Assembly (NCBI RefSeq): GCF_051860665.1
Contig: NZ_JBHYDM010000016.1
Location: 25,804 to 89,803 of the forward strand
DNA: 64,000 bases
Direction: 5' to 3'
Source: Falsiroseomonas sp051860665
GTDB taxonomy: Bacteria > Pseudomonadota > Alphaproteobacteria > Acetobacterales > Acetobacteraceae
Shown here: piece by piece, positions 1 to 8,297 of the stretch
How positions within the stretch are numbered: the stretch's first letter is position 1
Layout of the letters: each line of letters opens with the position of its first letter
Notes under the pieces: generated by a model
What the model was told of the DNA's origin: nothing
The model's database searches: none
The model's input: only the letters and a program-made list of their open reading frames with translations
Program-made: the position numbers and the translations under genes

Positions 1-1
1 T

Positions 2-976
2 ACGGGCCTCGACCTGCTGCTGGCCGCCGCCGGCGGTGCGACGGACGGCGCCGACCTCTCCGCGATCGAACTCGCCCGCGAACCCGTGGACCAGTCCGGC
101 AGCCACCCGCTGTCCCGCCTGCTGCTCGACCTCCGCTCCGGCAATTTTCGCGCCGTGCGCCTGTCCCCACGCGACGTCATCCGCATCCCCCGCGGCTTCT
201 CGGACCGCGAATCCGGCCCCGTGGTGCTGGCCGGCGAAGCGGTGCGGCCGGGCACCTACGACATCCGCCGCGGCGAGAAACTCTCCGAACTCCTGGCCCG
301 CGCCGGCGGCCTCACCCCCCAGGCCTACCCCTACGGCGCCGTCTTTACCCGCGACAGCGTCCGCCGCCGCCAGCAGGAAGGCTTCGCCCGCACCGCCCGC
401 GACCTCGAAACCTCCCTGGTGCAGGTCGCCGCCGGCCAGGCCGTGGCCGGCGGGCGCGGCCAGGGCGTCGATGTCGGCAGCGCCATCACCGCGGGCCGCG
501 AACTCGCCGCCTCCCTCCGCCAGGCCCAGGCGGCCGGACGCATGGTGGTGGAAGCGGACCCCGTGCAACTCGCCGCCCACCCGGAACGCGACGTGCTGCT
601 GGAACCGGGCGACCTGATCGTCATCCCGAAACGCCCCAACGAAGTCACCGTCGTCGGCGCCGTCCTCAACCCCGGCAGCCTGCAATTCCAATCCGGCTGG
701 CGCGCCAGCGACTACACCCGCGCCGCCGGCGGCACCCAACGCTTCGCCGACACCGCCCGCGCCTTCATCGTCCTGCCCAACGGCCAGGCCAACCCCGCCG
801 GCCTCTCCGCCTGGCAACTCGGCAGCCCGCCCATCCCCCCCGGCAGCCTCATCGTCATCCCCCAAGACCCCTCCCCCTACGAAACCTGGGGCTTCATCCG
901 CGACCTCACCCAAGTGCTGAGCCAGGTCACCATCTCCTCCGCCGCCCTCGCGGTGATCGCGCGGGAGCTGCGTTGA
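2..976 (+). CDS. SLBB-domain polysaccharide export protein (5' end outside window)
   Basis: Carboxy-terminal part of a Wza/GumB-type polysaccharide export protein, which acts in the periplasm or outer membrane to carry capsule or exopolysaccharide out of the cell. The frame is open from the first bases of the window, so the amino-terminal Poly_export region lies outside. Two SLBB-like segments are visible: one around VVLAGEAVRPGTYDIRRGEK followed by LLARAGGLT, and a second around VVGAVLNPGSLQF followed by AAGG. Between them is a Gln/Ala-rich stretch. The next gene is a YjbH-like outer-membrane protein, which supports a role in exopolysaccharide secretion. The last 400 bases have strongly C-rich codons. 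The family call is firm; the specific polymer is unknown. Confidence 0.85.
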   Translation, partial: TGLDLLLAAAGGATDGADLSAIELAREPVDQSGSHPLSRLLLDLRSGNFRAVRLSPRDVIRIPRGFSDRESGPVVLAGEAVRPGTYDIRRGEKLSELLARAGGLTPQAYPYGAVFTRDSVRRRQQEGFARTARDLETSLVQVAAGQAVAGGRGQGVDVGSAITAGRELAASLRQAQAAGRMVVEADPVQLAAHPERDVLLEPGDLIVIPKRPNEVTVVGAVLNPGSLQFQSGWRASDYTRAAGGTQRFADTARAFIVLPNGQANPAGLSAWQLGSPPIPPGSLIVIPQDPSPYETWGFIRDLTQVLSQVTISSAALAVIARELR

Positions 977-1003
977 GGGGGAGGGAAGGCGGCGCGGGCT
1001 GCC

Positions 1004-1218
1004 TTGCAGGGGGACGCTGTCCCCCTGCACCCCCTGCCAAGGGGCAGTGGCCCCTTGGAACCCTTCGATTCATGTGCAGGAAGGGAGAGGGGCCGGAGCG
1101 ACCGCATGTCAGGCGGTCCCGCTGGCCCCTCTCCCTTCCTGCACAAGGTCCCGTGGTCCAGGAGGCCACTGCCTCCTGGTGGGGGGTGCAGGGGGGCAAA
1201 GCCCCCTTGCAGACCACC
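1004..1218 (+). repeat. Five-hairpin intergenic repeat, copy 1
   Basis: Copy 1 of a ~215-bp element, found again at 11449-11666 in the same orientation. It consists of five consecutive hairpins: 1005-1029 (11-bp stem, 3-base loop), 1037-1058 (9-bp stem), 1073-1145 (22 perfect outer pairs plus a partly paired inner stem), 1158-1179 (9-bp stem) and 1187-1211 (11 bp with one G-T pair). It begins with TTGCAG and ends with TTGCAG followed by ACCACC. It contains no convincing gene, although it is open in several frames. It fills the space between the SLBB and YjbH genes, and its last codon-like TTG may be the YjbH start. Confidence 0.88.
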
Positions 1219-3294
1219 CGCACCTCCCTCCTCCTCCTCACGCTGTTCCTGCCCGTCACGCTGAGCGCGCAGGAGGTGCCGGGGACGGGGTCCAGCTTTG
1301 GGGGGGTGGGGCTGGTCGAGGTGCGGAATGCGCGGTTCAGGCCGGATGGGGTGGTGGAGGCGGGGTCGTCGGTGCGGCACCAGCGGCGGTTTCATTTCCT
1401 GAATTGGCAGGCCTTGCCGTGGCTGGAGGCGACGTTTCGCCTGGCGGAGCGGTTGGATGGGACGACGGGGGCCGGGATGACGACGGACCGGGCTTTCGAT
1501 GTGAAGGTTCGGTTGGTGCAGGAGAGTGATTGGTGGCCGGCGGTGGCGGTGGGGCTGCAGGATTTCATCGGCACGGGTCTGTATTCGGCCGAGTATCTGG
1601 TGGCGTCGAAGCGGTGGGGGAATTGGGATGCGACGCTGGGGATGGGCTGGGGTCGGATGGGGACGGGGGATGATTTCGGCAATCCGCTGACGGTGATTTC
1701 CCCGCGGTTCGAGGAGCGGCCGCGGGAGGTGGGGCAGGGCGGGTCGGTGAATACCTTTCCGTTCTTTCGGGGGGATCAGGCGGCGCTGTTCGGCGGGTTG
1801 GAATATTCGCTGCCGGAGCTTTGGACGCCGCTGGGAAGTGTCGAGGGGCTGCGCGGGAAGGTGGAGTGGTCCGGGGATGCCTTGCGGGATGAGCGGGGTG
1901 GTTGGCCGGCGCGGACCATGGGGTTGCGGGGGGAGGCGCGGAGCCGGCTGAACTACGGGCTGCACTGGTCGAACGGCTGGCTGGATGCCGGGCTGGACTG
2001 GGTGCATGGGACGGACCTGCTGTTTCGGATCTCGGCGCGGCTGGACCCGGACCGGGTGCCGGAGCGGGAGCGGCTGCCCGCCATGGGGGCGCGGCCGGTT
2101 GTGGTGGTGGAGCCTGAGGCAGCGGTGCGGGAGGCGTTGCGCGAGGCGGGCTTTCGCCCGGTGGCGGTGGAGATCCGCGGCGCCGAGGTGCGGATCGCCG
2201 TGGCGGGTGGCCGGCAGCGGCGGCTGGCGGGGGCGGCGGGGCGCGTGCTGCGCGCGGTGCAGCCGCATCTGCCGCGCGAGGTGGAGCGGCTGGTGCTGTC
2301 CTGGCGCCAGGCCGGGGTGGAGGTGGCGCGGCTGACCCTGCCGCGGCGCGCGATGGAGGCGGCGAGCCGCGGCGATGGCAGTGCGGAGGAGGTGTTCTTC
2401 GCCAGCACGCTGGGCGCCGCCGGCGCGGATGACTTCGGGCTGATCGATGGCGGCAGCGGCTTCGCCTGGGGGGCGGAGCCGCGGCTTTCGCTGCTGCTGG
2501 GCGATCCGTCCCGCACCCTGCGCTGGCAGGCGGCGGCGGTGGTGGGCGCGCGCTGGGAGATCGGCCGCGGCTTCGCCATGGCGGGCAGCGTGTCGCGCAG
2601 CCTGGCGGGGAATCTCGCGGATGCGCCGCCCTCCGACAGTGTGCTGCCGCGCGTGCGCAGCGAGGCGGGGCGCTATGCGCGGGAGGGTGAGACGGCGATC
2701 CCCGCGCTCTATGCGGAGCGGATCTGGAGCCTGGCGCCGGATGTCTTTGCGCGGGCCACGGCGGGGTATCTGGAGCCGATGTTCGCGGGCCTGTCGGCGG
2801 AGGTGCTGTGGCGGCCGCAGGATCGGCCCTATGCGCTGGGTGTCGATATCGCGCAGGTGGCGCAGCGGGACTACGACCAGCGCCTCGGCGTGCTCGGCTA
2901 TCATGTCACCACGGGGCATGTCTCGGCCTATGCCGACCTGCCCTGGTACAATCTGCAGGGCGTGGTGCGCGCCGGGCGGTATCTGGCAGGCGATTGGGGG
3001 GCGACGGTGGAGCTGTCGCGCCGCTTCGCCAGCGGCATCGAGATCGGCGGTTTCGCGACCTTCACCGACGTGCCCTTCAGCCGCTTCGGCGAGGGCAGTT
3101 TCGACCGCGGCATCTTCATCCGCATTCCGCTCGACCTGCTGGGGACCGAGACGCGCACGGTGGCGCCCGTCGTGGTGCGCGGCGTGACGCGCGATGGTGG
3201 CGCGCGGCTGTCCGTCGACAATCCGCTGTGGGAAGTGACGCGGGAGGGCCGGGCGCAGGCGCTGCGCGACGGCTTTGCCGATTTCCTGCGCTGA
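1207..3294 (+). CDS. YjbH-like exopolysaccharide outer-membrane protein
   Basis: Resembles the YjbH family, large beta-rich outer-membrane proteins found with exopolysaccharide export genes (yjbEFGH in E. coli). A TTG start at 1207 gives 695 residues, close to the family's usual length of about 700, and places a signal peptide (SLLLLTLFLPVTLSAQ) at the amino terminus. Family-like segments include GTGLYSAEYLVASKRWG and, near the end, GSFDRGIFIRIPLDLLG. The frame stays open upstream to 973, but that stretch is the repeat and does not look like protein. There is no ATG at a suitable place, so the start is an inference. Codons near the 5' end are extremely G-rich and become balanced toward the 3' end. 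Confidence 0.78.
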   Translation: MQTTRTSLLLLTLFLPVTLSAQEVPGTGSSFGGVGLVEVRNARFRPDGVVEAGSSVRHQRRFHFLNWQALPWLEATFRLAERLDGTTGAGMTTDRAFDVKVRLVQESDWWPAVAVGLQDFIGTGLYSAEYLVASKRWGNWDATLGMGWGRMGTGDDFGNPLTVISPRFEERPREVGQGGSVNTFPFFRGDQAALFGGLEYSLPELWTPLGSVEGLRGKVEWSGDALRDERGGWPARTMGLRGEARSRLNYGLHWSNGWLDAGLDWVHGTDLLFRISARLDPDRVPERERLPAMGARPVVVVEPEAAVREALREAGFRPVAVEIRGAEVRIAVAGGRQRRLAGAAGRVLRAVQPHLPREVERLVLSWRQAGVEVARLTLPRRAMEAASRGDGSAEEVFFASTLGAAGADDFGLIDGGSGFAWGAEPRLSLLLGDPSRTLRWQAAAVVGARWEIGRGFAMAGSVSRSLAGNLADAPPSDSVLPRVRSEAGRYAREGETAIPALYAERIWSLAPDVFARATAGYLEPMFAGLSAEVLWRPQDRPYALGVDIAQVAQRDYDQRLGVLGYHVTTGHVSAYADLPWYNLQGVVRAGRYLAGDWGATVELSRRFASGIEIGGFATFTDVPFSRFGEGSFDRGIFIRIPLDLLGTETRTVAPVVVRGVTRDGGARLSVDNPLWEVTREGRAQALRDGFADFLR

Positions 3295-3375
3295 GAGCCT
3301 GACCCATTGCCAAGCGGCGCATCCGGGCGAAGCATGTCGGTCGCAAGGCGCAGCAAGCGCGGCCGGAGGGACGGG

Positions 3376-5337
3376 ATGGGTAAGGTGCAGGCAAGGCTGG
3401 CGCGCTGGGGCGCGCTGGCATTGGCGATGGGCGGTGCGCTGCCGGCCGCGGCCGAGGTGACGCGCTTCGAGATTCTCGCGCGCGAAGCGCCGGCGCTCGG
3501 CGGGCGCGAATTCGGCGCGCGTGGAACTGCGGAGAAAATCACGGCGCGGGCGACGCTGGCGCTGGATCCGGCCAATCCGCGCAATGCGGTGATCGTCGAC
3601 CTGGACCGCGCGCCGCGCAATGCGCAAGGCCGCGTGGAGGCGACGACGGATGTCGTGATCCTGCGCCCCGCGCGGCCGAACGGCACGCTGCTGTTCGAGG
3701 TGCTGAACCGCGGCCGCAAGCTGCTGCCCGGCTGGGTGCAGGATACCGAGGGCACGGCGGGCCTTCGCCTGGCGCAGCCCGGCGATGCCGGCAATGGCTT
3801 CCTGCTCGACCAGGGTTTCACGCTGGTCTGGGCGGGGTGGCAGCATGACAGCCCGCAGGGGGCGGACCTGCTTCGCATCGCGCTGCCGACCGTGCCGGGC
3901 GTCTCCGGCCCCTCCCGCGAGGAATGGACATTTTCGAATGCCACCAGCCCGCAGCGGGTGACGCTGAGCTATCCGGTGGCGGATCGCGCGAGCGCGCGGC
4001 TGACGGTGCGGGCGCGCACGGATATGGAACGGCAGACGCCGGCGGGGCTCGGCTTCAGCTTCATCGATGACAGCACGCTGGAGATCACGCGGCCGGAGGG
4101 CATGGCGGCCGGCGCGCTCTATGAGCTGACCTATACGGCGCGCGATCCGCAGGTGACGGGCATCGGGCTCGCCGCGATCCGCGACGTCACCGCCTTCCTG
4201 CGCCGTGCGACGGGGCCCGAAAATCCGCTGGCGGTGCAGGGGCGGCCTGCGGTGGATCGCGCCATCGGCCTCGGCATTTCGCAATCCGGCCGCGTGCTGC
4301 GCGATCTTCTCTATTTCGGCATGAACGAGGACGAGGCCGGGCGGCTGGTCTTCGAGGGCATGATGCCGGTGATCCCCGGCGCCCGCCGCAGTTTTACGAA
4401 CGCCCGCTTCGGGCAGCCGGGGCGCAATCCCGGGCCGCAATATGATCGGCTGTTCCCGGTGCTCGGCTTTCCCTTCACCTATGCGGTGATGGAGGATGCC
4501 GTCAGCGGCAAGCGCGACGGCATCCTGCTGCGCTGCAGCCTGACGAACAGCTGCCCCGTCATCATGCAGATGGATTCGGAATTCGAGTTCTGGGGCTCGC
4601 AGGCGAGCCTTCTGGTGACGGACACCGCCGGCAACCATCACGACCTGCCGTCCAATGTGCGCGCCTACATGGTCGCCGGCGCGCCGCACGGCAATCCGTG
4701 GAATGCGGTGGCGCGGCGCAGCGAGGCCTGCGGCATGGCGCTGAATCCGTTGAGCCAGGGCGCGGCGCTGCGTGCGCTGATCGTCGCCATGGAAGCCTGG
4801 GTGCGGGAGGGTGTGGAGCCGCCGGCGAGCCGCTTCCCGACGCTCGCCGCCGGCACGCTGACGCGGCCCGAGATGGTCTATCCGGCGATCCCGGGCCTGC
4901 CCTATCGCGGGCAATATGTGCGCGCCGAATTCATCGAGCAGACGGCGCCGCTGCCGACCGCGGGCGGCAGCTACCCGATCTTCCTGCCGCGCGCCGGGCT
5001 GGACGGCAATGCGGTGGGCGGCATCCGCCTGCCGATCATCGAGGCGCCGCGCGCCAGCTATGTCGGCTGGAACGCGCAGACGGGCGCGGAGGGTCCGCAG
5101 GAGATCTGCACCCAGGTCGGCGGCGTGGTGCCCTTCGCGGAGACGCGCGCCGCGCGCCAGGCGGCCGGCGATCCGCGACCCTCGATCGAGGAGCTGTACC
5201 CGACGCCGGAATCCTATGTGGCGGCGGTGCGCCAGGCCAGCGCGCGGCTGGTGGCGGCGCGTCTGCTGCTGCCGGCGGATGCGGAGGCCGCGGTGGCGGC
5301 GGCGCAGGCCGGGCAATTGGCGCGGCTGGCGCCTTAA
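3376..5337 (+). CDS. Secreted alpha/beta-hydrolase-domain protein
   Basis: Predicted exported protein of 653 residues, resembling the alpha/beta hydrolase domain family (Abhydrolase_10). The ATG at 3376 is preceded by GGAGGG at a good distance; in-frame ATG 3334 and TTG 3307 are alternatives. A signal peptide ends near ALPAAAEV. The likely nucleophile-elbow segment is GISQSGRVLRD, followed by GMNEDEAGRLVFEGMMPVIP, both typical of this family. The substrate is unknown. The stop codon overlaps the stop of the convergent mdoH gene inside a 22-bp perfect palindrome, so both proteins end in Leu-Ala-Pro. Confidence 0.75.
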   Translation: MGKVQARLARWGALALAMGGALPAAAEVTRFEILAREAPALGGREFGARGTAEKITARATLALDPANPRNAVIVDLDRAPRNAQGRVEATTDVVILRPARPNGTLLFEVLNRGRKLLPGWVQDTEGTAGLRLAQPGDAGNGFLLDQGFTLVWAGWQHDSPQGADLLRIALPTVPGVSGPSREEWTFSNATSPQRVTLSYPVADRASARLTVRARTDMERQTPAGLGFSFIDDSTLEITRPEGMAAGALYELTYTARDPQVTGIGLAAIRDVTAFLRRATGPENPLAVQGRPAVDRAIGLGISQSGRVLRDLLYFGMNEDEAGRLVFEGMMPVIPGARRSFTNARFGQPGRNPGPQYDRLFPVLGFPFTYAVMEDAVSGKRDGILLRCSLTNSCPVIMQMDSEFEFWGSQASLLVTDTAGNHHDLPSNVRAYMVAGAPHGNPWNAVARRSEACGMALNPLSQGAALRALIVAMEAWVREGVEPPASRFPTLAAGTLTRPEMVYPAIPGLPYRGQYVRAEFIEQTAPLPTAGGSYPIFLPRAGLDGNAVGGIRLPIIEAPRASYVGWNAQTGAEGPQEICTQVGGVVPFAETRAARQAAGDPRPSIEELYPTPESYVAAVRQASARLVAARLLLPADAEAAVAAAQAGQLARLAP

Positions 5338-5346
5338 GGCGCCAGC
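5325..5346. terminator. 22-bp perfect palindrome over two convergent stop codons
   Basis: An uninterrupted palindrome with arm GCTGGCGCCTT, centred between 5335 and 5336. The TAA stops of the hydrolase (+) and mdoH (-) both lie in its TTAA centre. As RNA it would fold into a short GC-rich hairpin in either direction, so it may end or stabilise both transcripts. There is no T-run, so an intrinsic terminator is not proven. Confidence 0.5.
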
Positions 5347-6998
5347 TCCTCCGGCACCGCCGCAATCCCCCGCTGGCGCAGCCAGGCCGAAAGGCGCGGA
5401 TCGGCGGTGGCGACACACAGCGGCACGGCCAGGATCATCCCGGCCGTGAAGGGCAGCGCCAGCAGCAGCGCCGGCGCGGAGACCAGGGCAAAGCCCGCCG
5501 TCAGCAGCAGGCCGATGGTGCTGTGGGGCCAGAGCAGGCGCGTGGCGTCGGACCAGGCGACGCCGCGATCGGCGCGGTTCTGCGGCAGCCAGCCGGGGCG
5601 CGCGCCGAAGGGCAGCCGGGCCAGGAAGAGCGCCTTGTTCAGGATCGAGAGCGGTTCGAACAATTGGGTGAAGACAAGCTCGGCCAGCGCCCCGCGCGCG
5701 AAGGCCGCGCGGCCGCCATAGCGGCGCGCCGCATGGCGCTGCAGCAGCACCTGCGCATAGCCGGCGAGTTTCGGTGCGAAATAGCAGAGCCAATGCGCGA
5801 GGATGGCCAGCGCCAGCGCGCCCATCGGCGTCGCGGCACCGCCGCTGGTCAGCGCATTCGCCAAGGCCAGCAGCAGCGCCAGCGCGTGGAGTGGCGCGCC
5901 CAGGAACAGCAGGATCGCCTGCAGCAATTGCAGCCGCCCGAGCCAGGTCATCCCCGGCAGGCGGAACAGCCACAGGTACTGCATATTGCCGGCGCCCCAG
6001 CGTTCGTCGCGTCGCAGGAATTCGGGCAGGGCGGGCGGATTGGCCTCCTGGCTGCCATCCTCGGCCGGCAGGCAGCGCACGGCCCAGCCGGCGGATTGCA
6101 GGCGGACCGACTCCACCATGTCGTGGCTGAGGATGCGGCTGCCATCCGGCAGCGCCTCCAGCTTCGCATGGTCGCGGAAGGGGGCGACGCGCAGGATCGC
6201 ATTGTGGCCCCAATAGGGGCCCGCATCCATCTGCCACCAGGCCTGGCCGGTGGCCCAGGCGCGCATGCCGGCGCGCATGCCGAACTGGAACAGGCGCGGG
6301 AAGGCCGCGGTGGCGGGGCGGCCGACGATGAGCTGCTGCACGATGCCGAGCCGCGGATCGGCCTCCATCACCGCGACCAGGCGCAGCACCGCGGCGGCGC
6401 TCATCACGCTGTCGGCGTCGAGGGTGAGGAAGAAGGTCTCGTCGGTCAGCTGGTGGTCCAGCGCCTCCATCACATTGCCGGCCTTGTAGCCGGCATTGTC
6501 GGCGCGGCGGCGGTAGCGGGCGGTGGGATGGGCGGCGAGGAAGTCTTGGGCCGCGGCTTCCTCGGCGGCGACGGCCTGCGGGTCCTGGGTGTCGGAGAGC
6601 AGCCAGAGGCGAAAACGGTCTCCGGCCCCGGCCGCGTCCAGGTCCCGCAGCAGTTGGGCCAGGGGCGGCAGGACCGCCGACATCTCCTCGTTGCGCAGGC
6701 AGACGAAGAGCGCGGTGACGGAATCCGGTGGGCCGGGCCGCGTGCGGGCCAGCGCCGGCAGCACGGCGGCGGGCGGGTCACGCTCCCGCAACAGGATCAC
6801 CAGTCCGACCAGCGCATTGGCGGCCGAAAGCGCCGCCCAGGGGATGGTCAGCGCGAGACAGCCAAAGATCGCCCATTCCAGCGCGCCGATGCCGCCGGGC
6901 CAGAACACGCGCAGGGTGAGAACCAGCAGCAGCGCCGCGATCGCCGCGACCAGCAGGGCGAACAGGGTGCGGCGGAGCAGGGGCGATTCGGGCGGCAT
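5334..6998 (-). CDS. mdoH: Glucans biosynthesis glucosyltransferase OpgH/MdoH
   Basis: Inner-membrane family 2 glycosyltransferase that polymerises glucose from UDP-glucose into osmoregulated periplasmic glucans. It has 554 residues, shorter than the ~850-residue E. coli protein. Two amino-terminal membrane segments (about residues 10-30 and 40-70) precede the catalytic domain, and several membrane segments follow. Family motifs are RADNAGYKAGNVMEALDHQ, the LDADS acid pair, GPYWGHNAILR, LSHDMVES and RRDERWGAGNMQYLWL. The usual partner opgG is not in the window, so any operon partner is elsewhere. The first Met gives a clean hydrophobic amino terminus. Confidence 0.9.
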   Translation of the reverse strand: MPPESPLLRRTLFALLVAAIAALLLVLTLRVFWPGGIGALEWAIFGCLALTIPWAALSAANALVGLVILLRERDPPAAVLPALARTRPGPPDSVTALFVCLRNEEMSAVLPPLAQLLRDLDAAGAGDRFRLWLLSDTQDPQAVAAEEAAAQDFLAAHPTARYRRRADNAGYKAGNVMEALDHQLTDETFFLTLDADSVMSAAAVLRLVAVMEADPRLGIVQQLIVGRPATAAFPRLFQFGMRAGMRAWATGQAWWQMDAGPYWGHNAILRVAPFRDHAKLEALPDGSRILSHDMVESVRLQSAGWAVRCLPAEDGSQEANPPALPEFLRRDERWGAGNMQYLWLFRLPGMTWLGRLQLLQAILLFLGAPLHALALLLALANALTSGGAATPMGALALAILAHWLCYFAPKLAGYAQVLLQRHAARRYGGRAAFARGALAELVFTQLFEPLSILNKALFLARLPFGARPGWLPQNRADRGVAWSDATRLLWPHSTIGLLLTAGFALVSAPALLLALPFTAGMILAVPLCVATADPRLSAWLRQRGIAAVPEELAP

Positions 6999-7030
6999 CG
7001 GCGCAGTCCTGCCGCCCGATGATGGCGCGG

Positions 7031-7804
7031 TTACGGCGAGAGCGGCAGCCCCGCCTGCGCCAGCCGCAGCGCCGCCACCGAAAGCCCGGCCCAGGCGAGG
7101 CTGACGGCCGCCATCGGCCAGGCGGTCGCGCGGGTCACCAGCCAGAAACCGGGCAGGGCCTGCATGGCGTGGATGGCGAGGAAATGCGCCACGCGCAGGT
7201 CGCCGCCGTCACGCGACCAGAAGAAGGGCGGCAGGCCCGGCGTGCCGCTGCCGCCGACCAGCGGGCTGCCGGCGCCGCCCATGGAGAAGCCCGTCACCCC
7301 GCCCAGCACCCCCGCCACCACCAGCCCCAGCCCGACCGCCAGCCGCCAACCGCGCGGCTGGGCCACATCGCCGCGCCACAGCACCAGCAGTCCGAGCAGC
7401 GCCGCCATGGCCACCAGCAGGGCCGCGCCCAGCCCCATCAGGCTGAACATCAGCTGCCCGAGCGCATCCTCGGCAAAATGGCTCGGCAGGCCGGCGGCTG
7501 CCCGGAAGGTGATCCAGCCCTGCTCGAAACCGGCCGCCCCCAGCGTCACCCAGACCACCAGCCCGGCCAGCACCCCGCGCCGCGCCGCCGGCGCCAGCAC
7601 GCCCCAGGCCCAGGCCAGGGTCCAGAACCAGGCGATGAAGGAGGCGGCGAATTTGGCCGGCTTGGTCCAGACGGAGACGCCGTGGATCTGCCGCCCATCC
7701 ACCGCCATGGCGGCCAGGCTGAAGGCCAGGAACCCCAGCGCGACCCAGCCGGCCCAGGCCAGCAGGGCTTGGCGGCGGTGCAGCTCCGCGATCAGCGCCC
7801 TCAT
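7031..7804 (-). CDS. Conserved multi-pass membrane protein of unknown function
   Basis: A 257-residue integral membrane protein with about six or seven hydrophobic segments. The start is the ATG that overlaps the stop of the upstream ABA4-like gene (ATGA), so the two are translationally coupled; the frame is open further upstream but only as antisense to that gene. Notable conserved-looking segments are SVWTKPAKFAASFIAWFWT, an FEQGWITFRAAAGLPSHF stretch, FSMGGAGSPLVGG and VAHFLAIHAMQALPG with two histidines. I do not recognise a named family, and no function can be assigned beyond its pairing with the ABA4-like protein. Confidence 0.72.
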   Translation of the reverse strand: MRALIAELHRRQALLAWAGWVALGFLAFSLAAMAVDGRQIHGVSVWTKPAKFAASFIAWFWTLAWAWGVLAPAARRGVLAGLVVWVTLGAAGFEQGWITFRAAAGLPSHFAEDALGQLMFSLMGLGAALLVAMAALLGLLVLWRGDVAQPRGWRLAVGLGLVVAGVLGGVTGFSMGGAGSPLVGGSGTPGLPPFFWSRDGGDLRVAHFLAIHAMQALPGFWLVTRATAWPMAAVSLAWAGLSVAALRLAQAGLPLSP

Positions 7805-8211
7805 CGCCGCACCAGGCGCAGGCCGAGGAACAGCAGCAGCCCGGCCGGCCCGGCGAGGAAGGTGGGCGGCAGGCAGAGGCGGATGGCCCAGGGGTTCATC
7901 CCCTCCGCCGTGCCGCGCCGGCACATCCAGGCGCCGAGGAAGAGGTCGAAGGCCAGGTAGTGCACCCAGCCGGCCAGCAGCAGGCCCGGGTTGCGGAACA
8001 GCGCCGCGACCTGCGCCAGCGATCCGAAGCCGCCCTCGGCCCCGCCCCAGTGCCAGGCCAGCAGCAGGACATAGAGCGCGGCCAGCAGCGCGGGGATGGC
8101 CAGCCCTGCCAGTTGCCAGTTCGCCCAGCGCCGCCCCGGCGCCAGCAGCAGGGCCAGCCAGCCCGCCATGGCGAGACTACCGGCGGCGGAGAATAGGGTT
8201 TCGAGCGGCAT
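7801..8211 (-). CDS. ABA4-like family membrane protein
   Basis: A 136-residue protein with four likely membrane segments, resembling the ABA4-like family (DUF4281). Plant ABA4 acts in neoxanthin formation; bacterial members are mostly uncharacterised. Indicative segments are GWVHYLAFDLFLGAWM and the carboxy-terminal LPPTFLAGPAGLLLF. I chose the ATG at 8211, preceded by AGGGG; an earlier in-frame ATG at 8253 would place coding sequence inside the inverted repeat between this gene and tetR. First gene of a two-gene operon, probably controlled by the divergent TetR regulator. Confidence 0.75.
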   Translation of the reverse strand: MPLETLFSAAGSLAMAGWLALLLAPGRRWANWQLAGLAIPALLAALYVLLLAWHWGGAEGGFGSLAQVAALFRNPGLLLAGWVHYLAFDLFLGAWMCRRGTAEGMNPWAIRLCLPPTFLAGPAGLLLFLGLRLVRR

Positions 8212-8224
8212 GGCCTGGCCCCTG

Positions 8225-8272
8225 AACTTGACGACGGTCAGTTTCTGGCCCATTTCTGACCATTGTCAAGTT
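8225..8272. promoter_or_regulatory. Long inverted repeat, probable TetR operator
   Basis: Two 17-base half-sites face each other between the divergent ABA4-like and tetR genes: AACTTGACGACGGTCAG at 8225-8241 and the reverse complement of AACTTGACAATGGTCAG at 8256-8272. Fifteen of 17 positions match, and the spacer is 14 bases. This is the placement expected for an autoregulatory TetR operator covering both promoters. The TTGAC in each half-site could double as a -35 element. Confidence 0.65.
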
Positions 8273-8297
8273 AAATGACGCGGCGCAGAGTCCGGGC

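Noticed and set aside
1004..1222. Short open frames inside the five-hairpin repeats (for example those reading KGQWPLGTL or NRNGEGP)
   Set aside because: They follow the palindromes, occur in several frames and both strands of both copies, and have no ribosome-binding site or family match.
877..6237. A 1786-codon open frame on the minus strand, and similar very long antisense frames elsewhere (for example 19609-23658 on the plus strand)
   Set aside because: They lie opposite well-supported genes, have Arg/Pro/Ala-rich composition without domains, and are expected in DNA this rich in G and C at third codon positions.
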